In this document: positions 1-6,591 of the stretch, one piece after another
Numbering within the stretch: position 1 is the stretch's first letter
How the letters are laid out: every line of letters begins with the position of its first letter
Assembly: GCA_002411105.1 (NCBI GenBank)
Contig: DHQX01000039.1
Location: 44,953 to 54,033, forward strand
From: Christensenella sp. UBA5327
GTDB lineage: Bacteria > Bacillota > Clostridia > Christensenellales > Aristaeellaceae
Reading direction: 5' to 3'
Length of the DNA: 9,081 nt
Position numbers and translations under genes: made by a program
Notes under the pieces: model-generated
What the model was told of the DNA's origin: nothing
The model's database searches: none
The model's input: only the letters and a program-made list of their open reading frames with translations

Positions 1-703
1 GGACAAGCCCGCTGCCAGCTTGAACCATCAAGGCCCCGGTATCATCGATATCCATTGCCAGCCCCTGACAGGGCTGGTTTTCATGTTCAAAGGAAACCAC
101 CTGCCCCAGGGTGAGGCAGCTGGCGCGGTAGGCATCCAGGTGGGCAGGGGCCAGCGGCAGCCCCGCCAGAATACCCCGGATGATGAGCGCCGCCAGTTTT
201 TCCCGGTCAATCTCCTGACCTGGCACAAACAAGCTGCCCGCGATCCGGGCCAAATCCGCCGGCATGTCAGCAGCTCCCAGGTTCATGCCAATGCCGATGA
301 CCGCCTTTTTGAGCGCGCCGTCCAGCACCACACCCTCCGTCAGGATGCCGCCCACCTTGAGCCCGTCAAAGATCAAGTCGTTCACCCATTTGATCCGGAG
401 GTCCTGCCCGGCCACCTCCCGCACCGCCGCCACTGCCGCCACCGCCGCCAGGGTGGTGAACATACCGGGGGAAGCCCCCGCGCTGTCCACAATCAGGCTC
501 ATATAAAGCCCCCCTTCAGGCGAAAAAAAGCTGCGCCCCCGGCGGCCTCGGCCCTGGGTCTGCGCCCCGGCAAACACACTGGCGCCATGGGGCGCGCCCT
601 GGGCGGCCCAGCGCTTAGCATAGGTGTTGGTGGAGTCCAGCGAGGAAAAGCAGCGCACCGGAAGCGCCTGCCCCAAAAAAGCCTGCACTCTCTCCTGATT
701 CAT
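1..703 (-). CDS. birA: Biotin protein ligase (biotin-[acetyl-CoA-carboxylase] ligase), catalytic domain only; 3' end cut by the window
   Basis: The product joins biotin to the acceptor lysine of carboxylase carrier proteins through a biotinyl-AMP intermediate, in the cytoplasm; its obvious substrate here is AccB from the same operon. The frame is open from the ATG at 703 to the window edge, giving 234 residues. Visible family motifs are DSTNTYA at residues 23-29, the biotin/AMP loop GRGRRGR at 51-57, KWVNDL at 105-110 (usually KWPNDL), KVGGIL at 116-121 with K116 matching the catalytic lysine, and GIGMNL at 137-142. The start of the small C-terminal domain follows. Compared with E. coli BirA only about 20 C-terminal residues are missing. 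The motif DSTN lies near residue 23, so the N-terminal helix-turn-helix of repressor-type BirA is absent, which makes this a group I enzyme with no expected operator binding. The ATG overlaps the stop codon of the DegV gene as ATGA, and a weak GGGTGA lies just upstream. Family call is firm. Confidence 0.95.
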   Translation of the reverse strand, partial: MNQERVQAFLGQALPVRCFSSLDSTNTYAKRWAAQGAPHGASVFAGAQTQGRGRRGRSFFSPEGGLYMSLIVDSAGASPGMFTTLAAVAAVAAVREVAGQDLRIKWVNDLIFDGLKVGGILTEGVVLDGALKKAVIGIGMNLGAADMPADLARIAGSLFVPGQEIDREKLAALIIRGILAGLPLAPAHLDAYRASCLTLGQVVSFEHENQPCQGLAMDIDDTGALMVQAGSGLV

Positions 704-1512
704 GGCGCGCTCACCCAGGCCACCGACAGGATAGGCACCCCCAGGTGGATGGCCAGGACGATGCCGATTCTGCGCATCATCACCTGGATGCCCTGCTCCT
801 CCAGGCGCTGGGCCAGGGCGCGGGCGCTTTCCTCGTCCCCGCAGTGCTGGACGATCACCTCTTGGGGCTTGCCCACAAGCCCCAGCATCATCAGGCGCTG
901 CACATCCTGCTTGCCCCGGGCCAGGGAGTGGCTCACCACGCTGCCGTCAGACAAACTGAGCAGCGGGCGCAGGTTTAACAGCGTCGATACCGAGGAGCGC
1001 ACATAGCCCAGCCGCCCGCTTCGCCTTAAGGGGTCCATGTCCTGGATGGTGAAGATGGTGTGGGTGCGCTTTCTGAGCTGCTTCATCGCCTCAAAGCACT
1101 GGGTGAGGCTGGCGCCCGCGTCCAGCATCTCCCGGGCGGCCTTCAGCATCAGGTACAGGGCCCCCGCCGTGGTGCGGGAGTCGATCACCTGGATGCACTC
1201 CCCGGTCTCCTCAGCCGCCTTGAGAGCGTTGGCAAAGGTGCCGCTTAAGCGGGAGGAGATGGTGATGCACAGCGCCTGGTGCCCCTGGGCCTTCAAGCGG
1301 TCAAACAGATAGGAAAAGGCGGAGGCCTGCGCCTGGGAGGTGCTGTAAGCCGCCAGGCTCTGCCCGGGTTTGGGCTGCCACTCCTCCACAAAGCCCTCCT
1401 GGAAAGCCTCCCTGCCATCCTTGATAAAGGCCATGGGGACCATGAGCACCCCCAGGGCGCTGGCCTCCTCCCGGCTCAAATAGGCGGTGGAATCGGTCAC
1501 CAGATAGATCAT
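700..1512 (-). CDS. DegV family fatty-acid-binding protein (FakB-like)
   Basis: 270 residues, the normal length of the family. DegV proteins bind one fatty acid in a buried pocket; those named FakB hand it to the kinase FakA, which makes acyl-phosphate for phospholipid synthesis. Visible signatures: TDST at residues 6-9 at the N-terminus, a TSQ segment at 58-60, SSRLSGT at 86-92 (the SGT loop that holds the carboxylate), DSRTTAGA at 111-118, and RSGRLG at 164-169. The C-terminal signature, usually like HTGPG, reads HLGVP at 256-260, keeping the histidine but not the second glycine. There is no signal peptide or membrane segment. The start overlaps the accA stop as ATGA and has GGGGAG seven bases upstream; the stop overlaps the ligase start, also as ATGA. 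Family membership is clear. A FakB role is an inference supported by the operon; no fakA is in view, and some DegV proteins have no assigned partner. Confidence 0.9.
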   Translation of the reverse strand: MIYLVTDSTAYLSREEASALGVLMVPMAFIKDGREAFQEGFVEEWQPKPGQSLAAYSTSQAQASAFSYLFDRLKAQGHQALCITISSRLSGTFANALKAAEETGECIQVIDSRTTAGALYLMLKAAREMLDAGASLTQCFEAMKQLRKRTHTIFTIQDMDPLRRSGRLGYVRSSVSTLLNLRPLLSLSDGSVVSHSLARGKQDVQRLMMLGLVGKPQEVIVQHCGDEESARALAQRLEEQGIQVMMRRIGIVLAIHLGVPILSVAWVSAP

Positions 1513-2288
1513 GCCCAGTCTCCCCCCAATCTGCGGAAGCGGGCATACCGCTCCTGCCGGATCTGCTCCCCTGTCATCCCCTGATAGCCCGTGAGCGCTG
1601 CCTCAAAGGCCTCCCTGAGAGCAGAAAAGGCCTGGGAAAAATCCTCCCCCTCGGGCAGGATGCCTTCAATCACGCCAAAATCCAGCATGTCCTGGGCACT
1701 GAGTTTCAGCGCCTCGCTGGCCTCCACCACCTTGCCGGCGTCCTTATAGATGATGCTGGCCGCCCCCTCGGGCGACAGCACGGAATAGATGGCGTTCTCC
1801 AGCATCCACACCCGGCTGGCCGCTGCCAGGGCCAGGGCCCCGCCGCTGCCGCCCTCGCCGATGATGACCGACAGCACCGGCACCCTAAGCCCCATCATCT
1901 CCCACAGGTTTTCGGCGATGGCCTGCCCCTGCCCCCGCTCCTCAGCGCCCACGCCACAGGCGGCACCGGCGGTATCCACAAAGCATAGCACCGGGCGGCC
2001 GAATTTTTCCGCCTGTCTCATATGCCACAGGCTCTTGCGGTAGCCCTCCGGCTGGGCAGAGCCAAAGTTGCGGCGCAATCTATCAGGCGTGTCGCTGCCC
2101 TTTTCCAGGGCCAGCACGGTCACACACCGGGAACCAAAGTACCCCAGTCCCGCCACCATGGCCGGGTCATCGGAAAAGCGGCGGTCGCCATGCAGCTCCA
2201 CAAAGTCGGTGATCATGTGCTCAATATAGCGCATGGCGTCCGGCCGCTGGTTGTTGCGGGCGGCCAGCACCCGCTTATACGCGCTCAT
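1509..2288 (-). CDS. accA: Acetyl-CoA carboxylase carboxyltransferase subunit alpha
   Basis: With AccD it forms the carboxyltransferase that moves the carboxyl group from carboxybiotin on AccB to acetyl-CoA, giving malonyl-CoA. The 259 residues show the crotonase-like carboxyltransferase fold: DFVELHGDR at 28-36, a central GAEERGQG at 114-121, the glycine-rich oxyanion segment GEGGSGGA at 144-151, LSPEGAASI at 171-179 and the helical C-terminus. It is about 60 residues shorter than E. coli AccA because the N-terminal helical extension is missing; a similar short form is usual in Gram-positive split carboxylases. The loop usually written GAYPGIGAEE here reads GAACGVGAEE. The ATG at 2288 lies inside the accD coding region (14-base overlap) and is preceded by AGGAGG at five bases, so the start is well supported. 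The stop overlaps the DegV gene start. Confidence 0.97.
   Translation of the reverse strand: MSAYKRVLAARNNQRPDAMRYIEHMITDFVELHGDRRFSDDPAMVAGLGYFGSRCVTVLALEKGSDTPDRLRRNFGSAQPEGYRKSLWHMRQAEKFGRPVLCFVDTAGAACGVGAEERGQGQAIAENLWEMMGLRVPVLSVIIGEGGSGGALALAAASRVWMLENAIYSVLSPEGAASIIYKDAGKVVEASEALKLSAQDMLDFGVIEGILPEGEDFSQAFSALREAFEAALTGYQGMTGEQIRQERYARFRRLGGDWA
1520..1525 (-). promoter_or_regulatory. Ribosome binding site of the DegV-family gene
   Basis: GGGGAG, within a run of six G, lies seven bases before ATG 1512 and inside the last codons of accA. It shows that the DegV gene has its own initiation signal besides the ATGA overlap. Confidence 0.7.
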
Positions 2289-3135
2289 CCTTGCCTCCTG
2301 TATGCATCTTCAGCAGAAGCCCCAATAGCGCACGCTGTTCAGGCCGCTTCACAATTTTGCCCACAAAGCCCTTGTCCAGCTGAAACTCCGCGCGCTGGAA
2401 GCCCTCGGGCAGCTTTTGCCGGGTGGTCTGCTCAATCACCCGGGGCCCGGCAAAGCCGATGAGGGCCCCCGGCTCCGCCAAGATGATATCCGCCTGCATG
2501 GCAAAGCTGGCGGCCACACCGCCGGTGGTGGCATCGCACAAGACCGCGATGTAAAGGAGCCCCGCGTCCGCGTGCTGCCGCACCGCACCAGAGACCTTGG
2601 CCATTTGCATCAGGCTCAATATCCCCTCCTGCACCCGGGCGCCGCCGGATACCGTGAAGCCCACCACCGGCAGGCATTTGTCCAGGGCGCGTTCAAAAAG
2701 CCGGGTCAGCTTTTCCCCCACAGCGGCCCCCATGGAACCCATCATAAACTGATGCTCCATGGCAAAAACAGCACAAGGCCGGCCCAGAATGCTGCCTGTC
2801 CCGGTGATGACCGCTTCTTTTTCGCCGCTTTGCTCCCTGGCCTGCTTGAGCTTCTCCTGGTAGCCTGGGAACTGCAGCGGGTCCTTTGAGGCGATGCGCG
2901 CGCCCATCTCCCTGAAGCTGCCCTCATCCAGCATCATTCCCAGGCGCTGCCGGGCTGTGATCTTATAATGATAGCCGCAGCGCGCGCACAGGAACAGGCT
3001 TTCTTCAAGCGCCGGCTGCTCCTGCTTGTTGCGGCACTGGGGGCACTCAAAAACCGGTATCCTGTCGCCCGGGGGCGTGTTCTCCTGGCCTTCCAGGCGC
3101 AGGTTGGGCTTTTTAAACAGCGATCTTCTCAGCAT
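2275..3135 (-). CDS. accD: Acetyl-CoA carboxylase carboxyltransferase subunit beta
   Basis: Partner of AccA in the carboxyltransferase, 286 residues. It has the N-terminal zinc ribbon typical of AccD, with C31-x2-C34 and C50-x2-C53, then the carboxyltransferase domain: MEHQFMMGSMG at 126-136, SGGARVQEG at 163-171 forming an oxyanion site, TTGGVAASFAM from 203, and a C-terminal stretch containing GFAGPRVIEQT and LPEGFQRAEF, all strongly conserved in the family. A longer frame runs up to 3198, but its extra 21 residues lie inside accC and resemble nothing in the family. The ATG at 3135 sits one base after the accC stop, has AAGGAGGG upstream, and yields the expected LRRSLFKK-type N-terminus. 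The end overlaps accA by 14 bases, suggesting coupled synthesis of the two subunits in equal amounts. Confidence 0.97.
   Translation of the reverse strand: MLRRSLFKKPNLRLEGQENTPPGDRIPVFECPQCRNKQEQPALEESLFLCARCGYHYKITARQRLGMMLDEGSFREMGARIASKDPLQFPGYQEKLKQAREQSGEKEAVITGTGSILGRPCAVFAMEHQFMMGSMGAAVGEKLTRLFERALDKCLPVVGFTVSGGARVQEGILSLMQMAKVSGAVRQHADAGLLYIAVLCDATTGGVAASFAMQADIILAEPGALIGFAGPRVIEQTTRQKLPEGFQRAEFQLDKGFVGKIVKRPEQRALLGLLLKMHTGGKDERV
2294..2299 (-). promoter_or_regulatory. Ribosome binding site of accA
   Basis: AGGAGG lies five bases before ATG 2288, inside the accD coding region near its 3' end. It confirms that the short AccA without the N-terminal extension is the real product. Confidence 0.85.
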
Positions 3136-3136
3136 G

Positions 3137-4474
3137 TCAGGCCCTCCTTGTCGCCAGGTGGTCGGTGGTGTAGCTGCCCTCCTCAAAGGCGGGGTCACTC
3201 AATAGCTCCACCTGGAACAGCGCCGTGTGGTCCACGCCCTCAATCACCGTCTCGCACAGCGCCGCGTGCATCTTGCGGATGGCCTCGGGCCTGGTGGGGG
3301 CATGGACAATCAGTTTGGCGATGAGGCTGTCATAGTGTAACGGCAATTGATAGCCCTGGTAAAGCGCCGTGTCAAAGCGCACCCAGGGACCGCCAGGCGT
3401 GTGCAGGATGTCCACCGTGCCCCCGCCCGGGGCAAAATCCCGGGCCGGGTCCTCAGCGTTGATGCGGCACTCAATGGCGTGTCCCCGGGTCTCAATGTCC
3501 TTTTGCCTAAAGGGCAGGGCCACCCCCGCCGCCGTCCTGATCTGCCATTTCACCAGGTCGATGCCCGACACCATCTCGGTCACCGGGTGCTCCACCTGAA
3601 GGCGGGTGTTCATCTCCATAAAATAAAAGTTGCCCTGGGGGTCCATCAAAAACTCCAGCGTCCCCACGCCCTCATAGCGGATCGCCTTCGCCGCCTGCCG
3701 GGCGTATTTGATCAGCTTCGCCCGCTGCTGGGGGCTGATGATGGCGCAGGGGCTCTCCTCCAGAATCTTCTGATGCTTGCGCTGCATGGAGCAGTCCCGC
3801 TCGCCAAAGCAGACCACATTGCCCTTGCGGTCGCATAGCACCTGCACCTCGATATGTTTCACATCGGTGAGCAGCTTTTCCATATACAGCGCCGGGTCTG
3901 AGAAGTTGCTCTTGGCCTCAAAGGCCGCGGTGGAATAGGCGTGGTCCAGTTCCTCCGGGCCATCCACCCGCCTGATACCCCGGCCGCCCCCGCCGCTTCT
4001 GGCCTTGATCAGCAGCGGAAAGCCCATCTCCTGGGCTGCCTTCTGGGCGTCCAGCAAGTCCTTCAGGTCTTCCTTCCCCGGGATCACGGGGACGCCGGAT
4101 CCTGCCATGGTGCGCTTGGCCTCATCCTTGTTGCCCATGCGCCGGATGACCTCCGCCGACGGGCCGATGAATTTCAGCCCGTTCTCCTCGCACAGCGCCG
4201 CAAAATCCGGGTTTTCGGACAGGAATCCGTAGCCCGGGTGCACCGCCTTGCAGCCGGTATTCAGCGCCGAGGACAGCAGCGCCTCCTGGTTTAAATAGCT
4301 CAGCGTCGATGGCGCCGGGCCCACGCAGATGCTCTCATCCGCCAGGGACACGTGCAGCGCCTCCCGGTCGGCCTCGGAATACACGGCCACCGTCTGGATG
4401 CCCATCTCCTTGCAGGCGCGGATCACGCGCACGGCGATCTCCCCGCGGTTGGCGATCAGAATCTTTGAAAACAT
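3137..4474 (-). CDS. accC: Acetyl-CoA carboxylase, biotin carboxylase subunit
   Basis: ATP-dependent carboxylation of the biotin on AccB using bicarbonate; first half-reaction of malonyl-CoA synthesis. The 445 residues match the usual length of about 450. Order seen: N-terminal domain starting MFSKILIANRGEIA, HPGYGFLSEN at 79-88, ATP-grasp domain with K116 and K157 as nucleotide-binding lysines, the glycine-rich loop GGGGRG at 161-166, HIEVQV at 207-212, ERDCSMQRKHQK at 225-236, E274 and E287 as metal ligands, the active-site run MNTRLQVEHPVTE at 288-300 with R291, V294 and E295, and R337 in the C-terminal domain. All catalytic positions known from the E. coli enzyme are kept. The two residues before the glycine loop are R159 and S160, where small residues are usual. 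The start is four bases after the fabZ stop; no strong ribosome site is seen, so coupling to fabZ is likely. Confidence 0.98.
   Translation of the reverse strand: MFSKILIANRGEIAVRVIRACKEMGIQTVAVYSEADREALHVSLADESICVGPAPSTLSYLNQEALLSSALNTGCKAVHPGYGFLSENPDFAALCEENGLKFIGPSAEVIRRMGNKDEAKRTMAGSGVPVIPGKEDLKDLLDAQKAAQEMGFPLLIKARSGGGGRGIRRVDGPEELDHAYSTAAFEAKSNFSDPALYMEKLLTDVKHIEVQVLCDRKGNVVCFGERDCSMQRKHQKILEESPCAIISPQQRAKLIKYARQAAKAIRYEGVGTLEFLMDPQGNFYFMEMNTRLQVEHPVTEMVSGIDLVKWQIRTAAGVALPFRQKDIETRGHAIECRINAEDPARDFAPGGGTVDILHTPGGPWVRFDTALYQGYQLPLHYDSLIAKLIVHAPTRPEAIRKMHAALCETVIEGVDHTALFQVELLSDPAFEEGSYTTDHLATRRA
3143..3148 (-). promoter_or_regulatory. Ribosome binding site of accD
   Basis: AGGAGG, extended to AAGGAGGG, lies seven bases before ATG 3135 within the last codons of accC. 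It decides the accD start against the frame that begins at 3198. Confidence 0.88.
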
Positions 4475-4478
4475 CTGT

Positions 4479-4904
4479 CTATTGCCCTGATTCGCCCAGC
4501 ATCATGAGGAACACGCCCTCGGCGCAGACCTCATCCGCCACCCGGCCCTCCCCCGCCACCTTCATCAGCATCCCGGCACGCCTGATGAGGCGGCAGCGGA
4601 TGTCGATCCGGTCCCCGGGGCGCACCATGCGGCGGAAGCGCACCTTCTCCATGCCGGTAAAAAAAGGTAGCAGCCCTTCCTCCAGTTTGTCCTTAACCAG
4701 GATGCCCGCGGTCTGCGCGATGATTTCACACAAAATCACCCCCGGCACCACCGGAAAGCCCGGGAAATGCCCCTGGAGGAAATACTCGTCCCCCCGCACA
4801 TGGTACTGGCCATGGACAGTGCCCTCCCCATCCACTGCCACCTCATCTATCAATAGCATCGGCGCCCGGTGGGGCATAAAAGCCTTGATCTGGTCGATTT
4901 TCAT
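4479..4904 (-). CDS. fabZ: 3-hydroxyacyl-[acyl-carrier-protein] dehydratase
   Basis: Removes water from 3-hydroxyacyl-ACP to give trans-2-enoyl-ACP in each elongation round. The 141-residue product has a single hot-dog fold: PHRAPMLLID at 11-20, GHFPGFPVVPG at 45-55 with catalytic H46, then E60 in the central helix (CEIIAQTAG), and a later FRRMVRPGD strand. The frame is open to 4919, with possible starts GTG 4919, TTG 4916, ATG 4910 and ATG 4904. ATG 4904 is chosen because GAGG, overlapping the accB stop, lies six bases upstream and because MKIDQIKAFMPHR fits the usual FabZ N-terminus. Its position between accB and accC is the standard Bacillota order. No fabA, fabM or fabN gene for unsaturated fatty acids is seen next to it. 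Confidence 0.95.
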   Translation of the reverse strand: MKIDQIKAFMPHRAPMLLIDEVAVDGEGTVHGQYHVRGDEYFLQGHFPGFPVVPGVILCEIIAQTAGILVKDKLEEGLLPFFTGMEKVRFRRMVRPGDRIDIRCRLIRRAGMLMKVAGEGRVADEVCAEGVFLMMLGESGQ

Positions 4905-4910
4905 TCTCAT

Positions 4911-4914
4911 CCTC
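4911..4914 (-). promoter_or_regulatory. Ribosome binding site deciding the fabZ start
   Basis: GAGG overlaps the accB TGA stop. It is six bases before ATG 4904 but directly against ATG 4910 and downstream of the GTG at 4919, so only ATG 4904 is well placed. Confidence 0.75.
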
Positions 4915-5347
4915 AACACAGTTTGATCAGCGTCTGGCCAAACTCCACCACGCTGCCATTGGCCAGGCAGATGTCCGCCACCTGGCCGTCCTGGGGGGCG
5001 GTCACCTCGGTCACCTGCTTCATCACCTCAATCAGGCAGAGCACATCCCCTTTCAAAACCCGGTCCCCCACCTGCACAAAGGGCTTGCCGCCGGGCTCGG
5101 GCGCTTCATAGAAGATGCCCACCACGGGGGATTTCACCTCGATGATGTGGTTGAAGTCCGGCCCCTCCCCGGGGGATGCCAGCTGAGGTTGCGGGGCCGC
5201 GTCCGGCCGGGGCGGGGGCACCATACTCACCTGCCCGCCTGCGCCGCGCCTCAGGCGAACGCGCTCGCCCTCTGTGGTGACATCCAGGTCTGTGAGGCTT
5301 GAGGCCTCAAACAGCCGGATGATCTCCTTTAACTGCTCCAGGTTCAT
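4913..5347 (-). CDS. accB: Biotin carboxyl carrier protein of acetyl-CoA carboxylase
   Basis: The 144-residue carrier shuttles the carboxyl group between AccC and the AccA/AccD complex. It has a short N-terminal helix (MNLEQLKEIIRLFEAS) for holding AccC, a flexible linker rich in proline and alanine at about 44-62, and a C-terminal biotinyl domain. The thumb loop typical of bacterial BCCP is present (GIFYEAPEPGGKPF, 77-90). The biotin acceptor is K110 in EVMKQVTEV; most homologues read EAMKLMNE, so V108 replaces alanine. A longer frame extends to 5461, but the extra 38 residues lie antiparallel to no known domain and inside fabF; ATG 5347 has AGGAGG five bases upstream and overlaps the fabF stop as ATGA. 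The stop is followed directly by the fabZ ribosome site. The likely modifying enzyme is the ligase at the far end of this operon. Confidence 0.97.
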   Translation of the reverse strand: MNLEQLKEIIRLFEASSLTDLDVTTEGERVRLRRGAGGQVSMVPPPRPDAAPQPQLASPGEGPDFNHIIEVKSPVVGIFYEAPEPGGKPFVQVGDRVLKGDVLCLIEVMKQVTEVTAPQDGQVADICLANGSVVEFGQTLIKLC

Positions 5348-6579
5348 CTGCCCCTCCTCACGGCGAGGACACCGTTGTGCCCGCCAAAGCCCAGGGAAAT
5401 GGAAAGCCCCAATTGCCGCTCGTCCTGACGCGCCAGTTTTGGCACATAGTCCAGGTCGCACTCAGGATCAGGGGCAGATAGCGGAATGGTGGGGGGCAGC
5501 AGGCCCTCCTGGAGCGCCATCAGCGTGGCAATCAGCTCCGCCCCGCCCGCTGCGCCCAGCATGTGGCCAGTGGCGCCCTTGATGGAGGAAATGGCGGCCT
5601 GTCTGGCCCGCTCCTCCCCCAGGGCGCGTTTGATGGCCAGGGTCTCAGTCTTGTCGTTAAGCGGTGTCCCCGTGCCGTGGGCGTTGATGTACAGGCTCTC
5701 CCTGCCGTCATCCCCCGCCTCCCCAAGCGCCAGGCGGATGGCCCGGGCGGCACCGTCGCCTTCCGGGTGGGGGGCCGTGATATGAAAAGCGTCGCAGGTG
5801 GCGCCATAGCCCACGACCTCACCCAGGATCTTTGCGCCCCGGGCTACTGCATGGTCATAGTTTTCCAGCACCAGGACAGCCGCTCCCTCGCCCAGCACAA
5901 AGCCCTTGCGGTTTTTGTCAAAGGGCAGGCTGGAGGCCAGCGGCTCATTCACTTCTGACAGCGCCATGCAGCTGGTGAACCCGGCAATGGCAATGGGCGT
6001 CACAGAAGCCTCGCTGCCGCCTGTGATCATGGCATCAAGGTAACCATGGCGGATCATCCGGTAAGCTTCCCCCACCGAGTGGGTGGAGGTGGCGCAGGCG
6101 GTGATGACCGGCACACAGGCCCCCTGGGCGTTATAGCGGATGGCGGCGTTGCCGGCCGCCATGTTGCCGATCATGGTGGGGATGCACAGCGGCGACACCC
6201 GGTTAGGGCCGCGGGTGAGCAGCTTTTCAGATTCCCTGAACATGGTCTCAATGCCGCCAATGCCACTTGACAGGTTCACTCCCAAGCGCTCAGGCGCCAC
6301 CTGGCCCGCCAGGCCGCTCTCATTCATGGCCTGGTGGGCAGCCGCCATAGCGTACTGGCTGAACAGGTCCATGCGCCGGGCGTCCGCCACCTCCATGCCA
6401 AACTGGGTGGGGTCAAAGCCCTTGACCTCCCCCGCGATGCGCACCTTATAGGCCGCCACGTCAAAGCGGGTGATGGGGCCGATGCCGCAGGCCCCTGAGA
6501 TCAGCGCCTGCCAGAAGCTTCCCACATCATTCCCCAGGGGGGAGATGATGCCCATGCCGGTTACCGCAACACGATTCAT
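5344..6579 (-). CDS. fabF: 3-oxoacyl-[acyl-carrier-protein] synthase II
   Basis: Condenses acyl-ACP with malonyl-ACP to extend the chain by two carbons. The 411 residues match the family length. It has the duplicated thiolase fold with the N-terminal VAVTGMGIISPLG, the nucleophile C162 in ITACATSTH, the two catalytic histidines H301 (NAHGTGTPLND) and H339 (KGATGHMLGAAGG), conserved K334, and the C-terminal GFGGHNG. This Cys-His-His triad separates it from FabH-type enzymes (Cys-His-Asn). The ATG at 6579 comes 10 bases after the fabG stop, with GAGGG overlapping that stop codon seven bases upstream. The stop overlaps the accB start by four bases. FabF usually controls the chain length and temperature response of the membrane, but nothing in this sequence shows its chain preference. 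Confidence 0.98.
   Translation of the reverse strand: MNRVAVTGMGIISPLGNDVGSFWQALISGACGIGPITRFDVAAYKVRIAGEVKGFDPTQFGMEVADARRMDLFSQYAMAAAHQAMNESGLAGQVAPERLGVNLSSGIGGIETMFRESEKLLTRGPNRVSPLCIPTMIGNMAAGNAAIRYNAQGACVPVITACATSTHSVGEAYRMIRHGYLDAMITGGSEASVTPIAIAGFTSCMALSEVNEPLASSLPFDKNRKGFVLGEGAAVLVLENYDHAVARGAKILGEVVGYGATCDAFHITAPHPEGDGAARAIRLALGEAGDDGRESLYINAHGTGTPLNDKTETLAIKRALGEERARQAAISSIKGATGHMLGAAGGAELIATLMALQEGLLPPTIPLSAPDPECDLDYVPKLARQDERQLGLSISLGFGGHNGVLAVRRGR
5353..5358 (-). promoter_or_regulatory. Ribosome binding site of accB
   Basis: AGGAGG lies five bases before ATG 5347, inside the last codons of fabF. It supports the 144-residue AccB over the longer frame that begins at 5461. Confidence 0.88.
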
Positions 6580-6586
6580 CGCATTT

Positions 6587-6591
6587 CCCTC
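6587..6591 (-). promoter_or_regulatory. Ribosome binding site of fabF
   Basis: GAGGG lies seven bases before ATG 6579 and shares bases with the fabG TGA stop. It occupies most of the 10-base gap between fabG and fabF, the longest non-coding stretch in the window. Confidence 0.75.

Noticed and set aside
522..528. Run of seven T on the coding strand in the ligase gene, next to the GRGRRG loop, as a programmed slippage site
   Set aside because: The reading frame is intact through the run and matches the family on both sides (GRSFFSPEGG). No downstream alternative frame with family similarity is seen. A similar T7 occurs in fabZ without consequence.
20..1006. Open frame of 328 codons on the plus strand
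   Set aside because: It lies fully antisense to the ligase and DegV genes, has a low-complexity composition rich in Arg, Pro, His and Ala, and no recognisable domain. It is a by-product of GC-rich codon use.
6580..6589. Possible internal promoter or regulatory gap between fabG and fabF
   Set aside because: The gap is only 10 bases and is filled by the fabF ribosome site; there is no space for a promoter or terminator.
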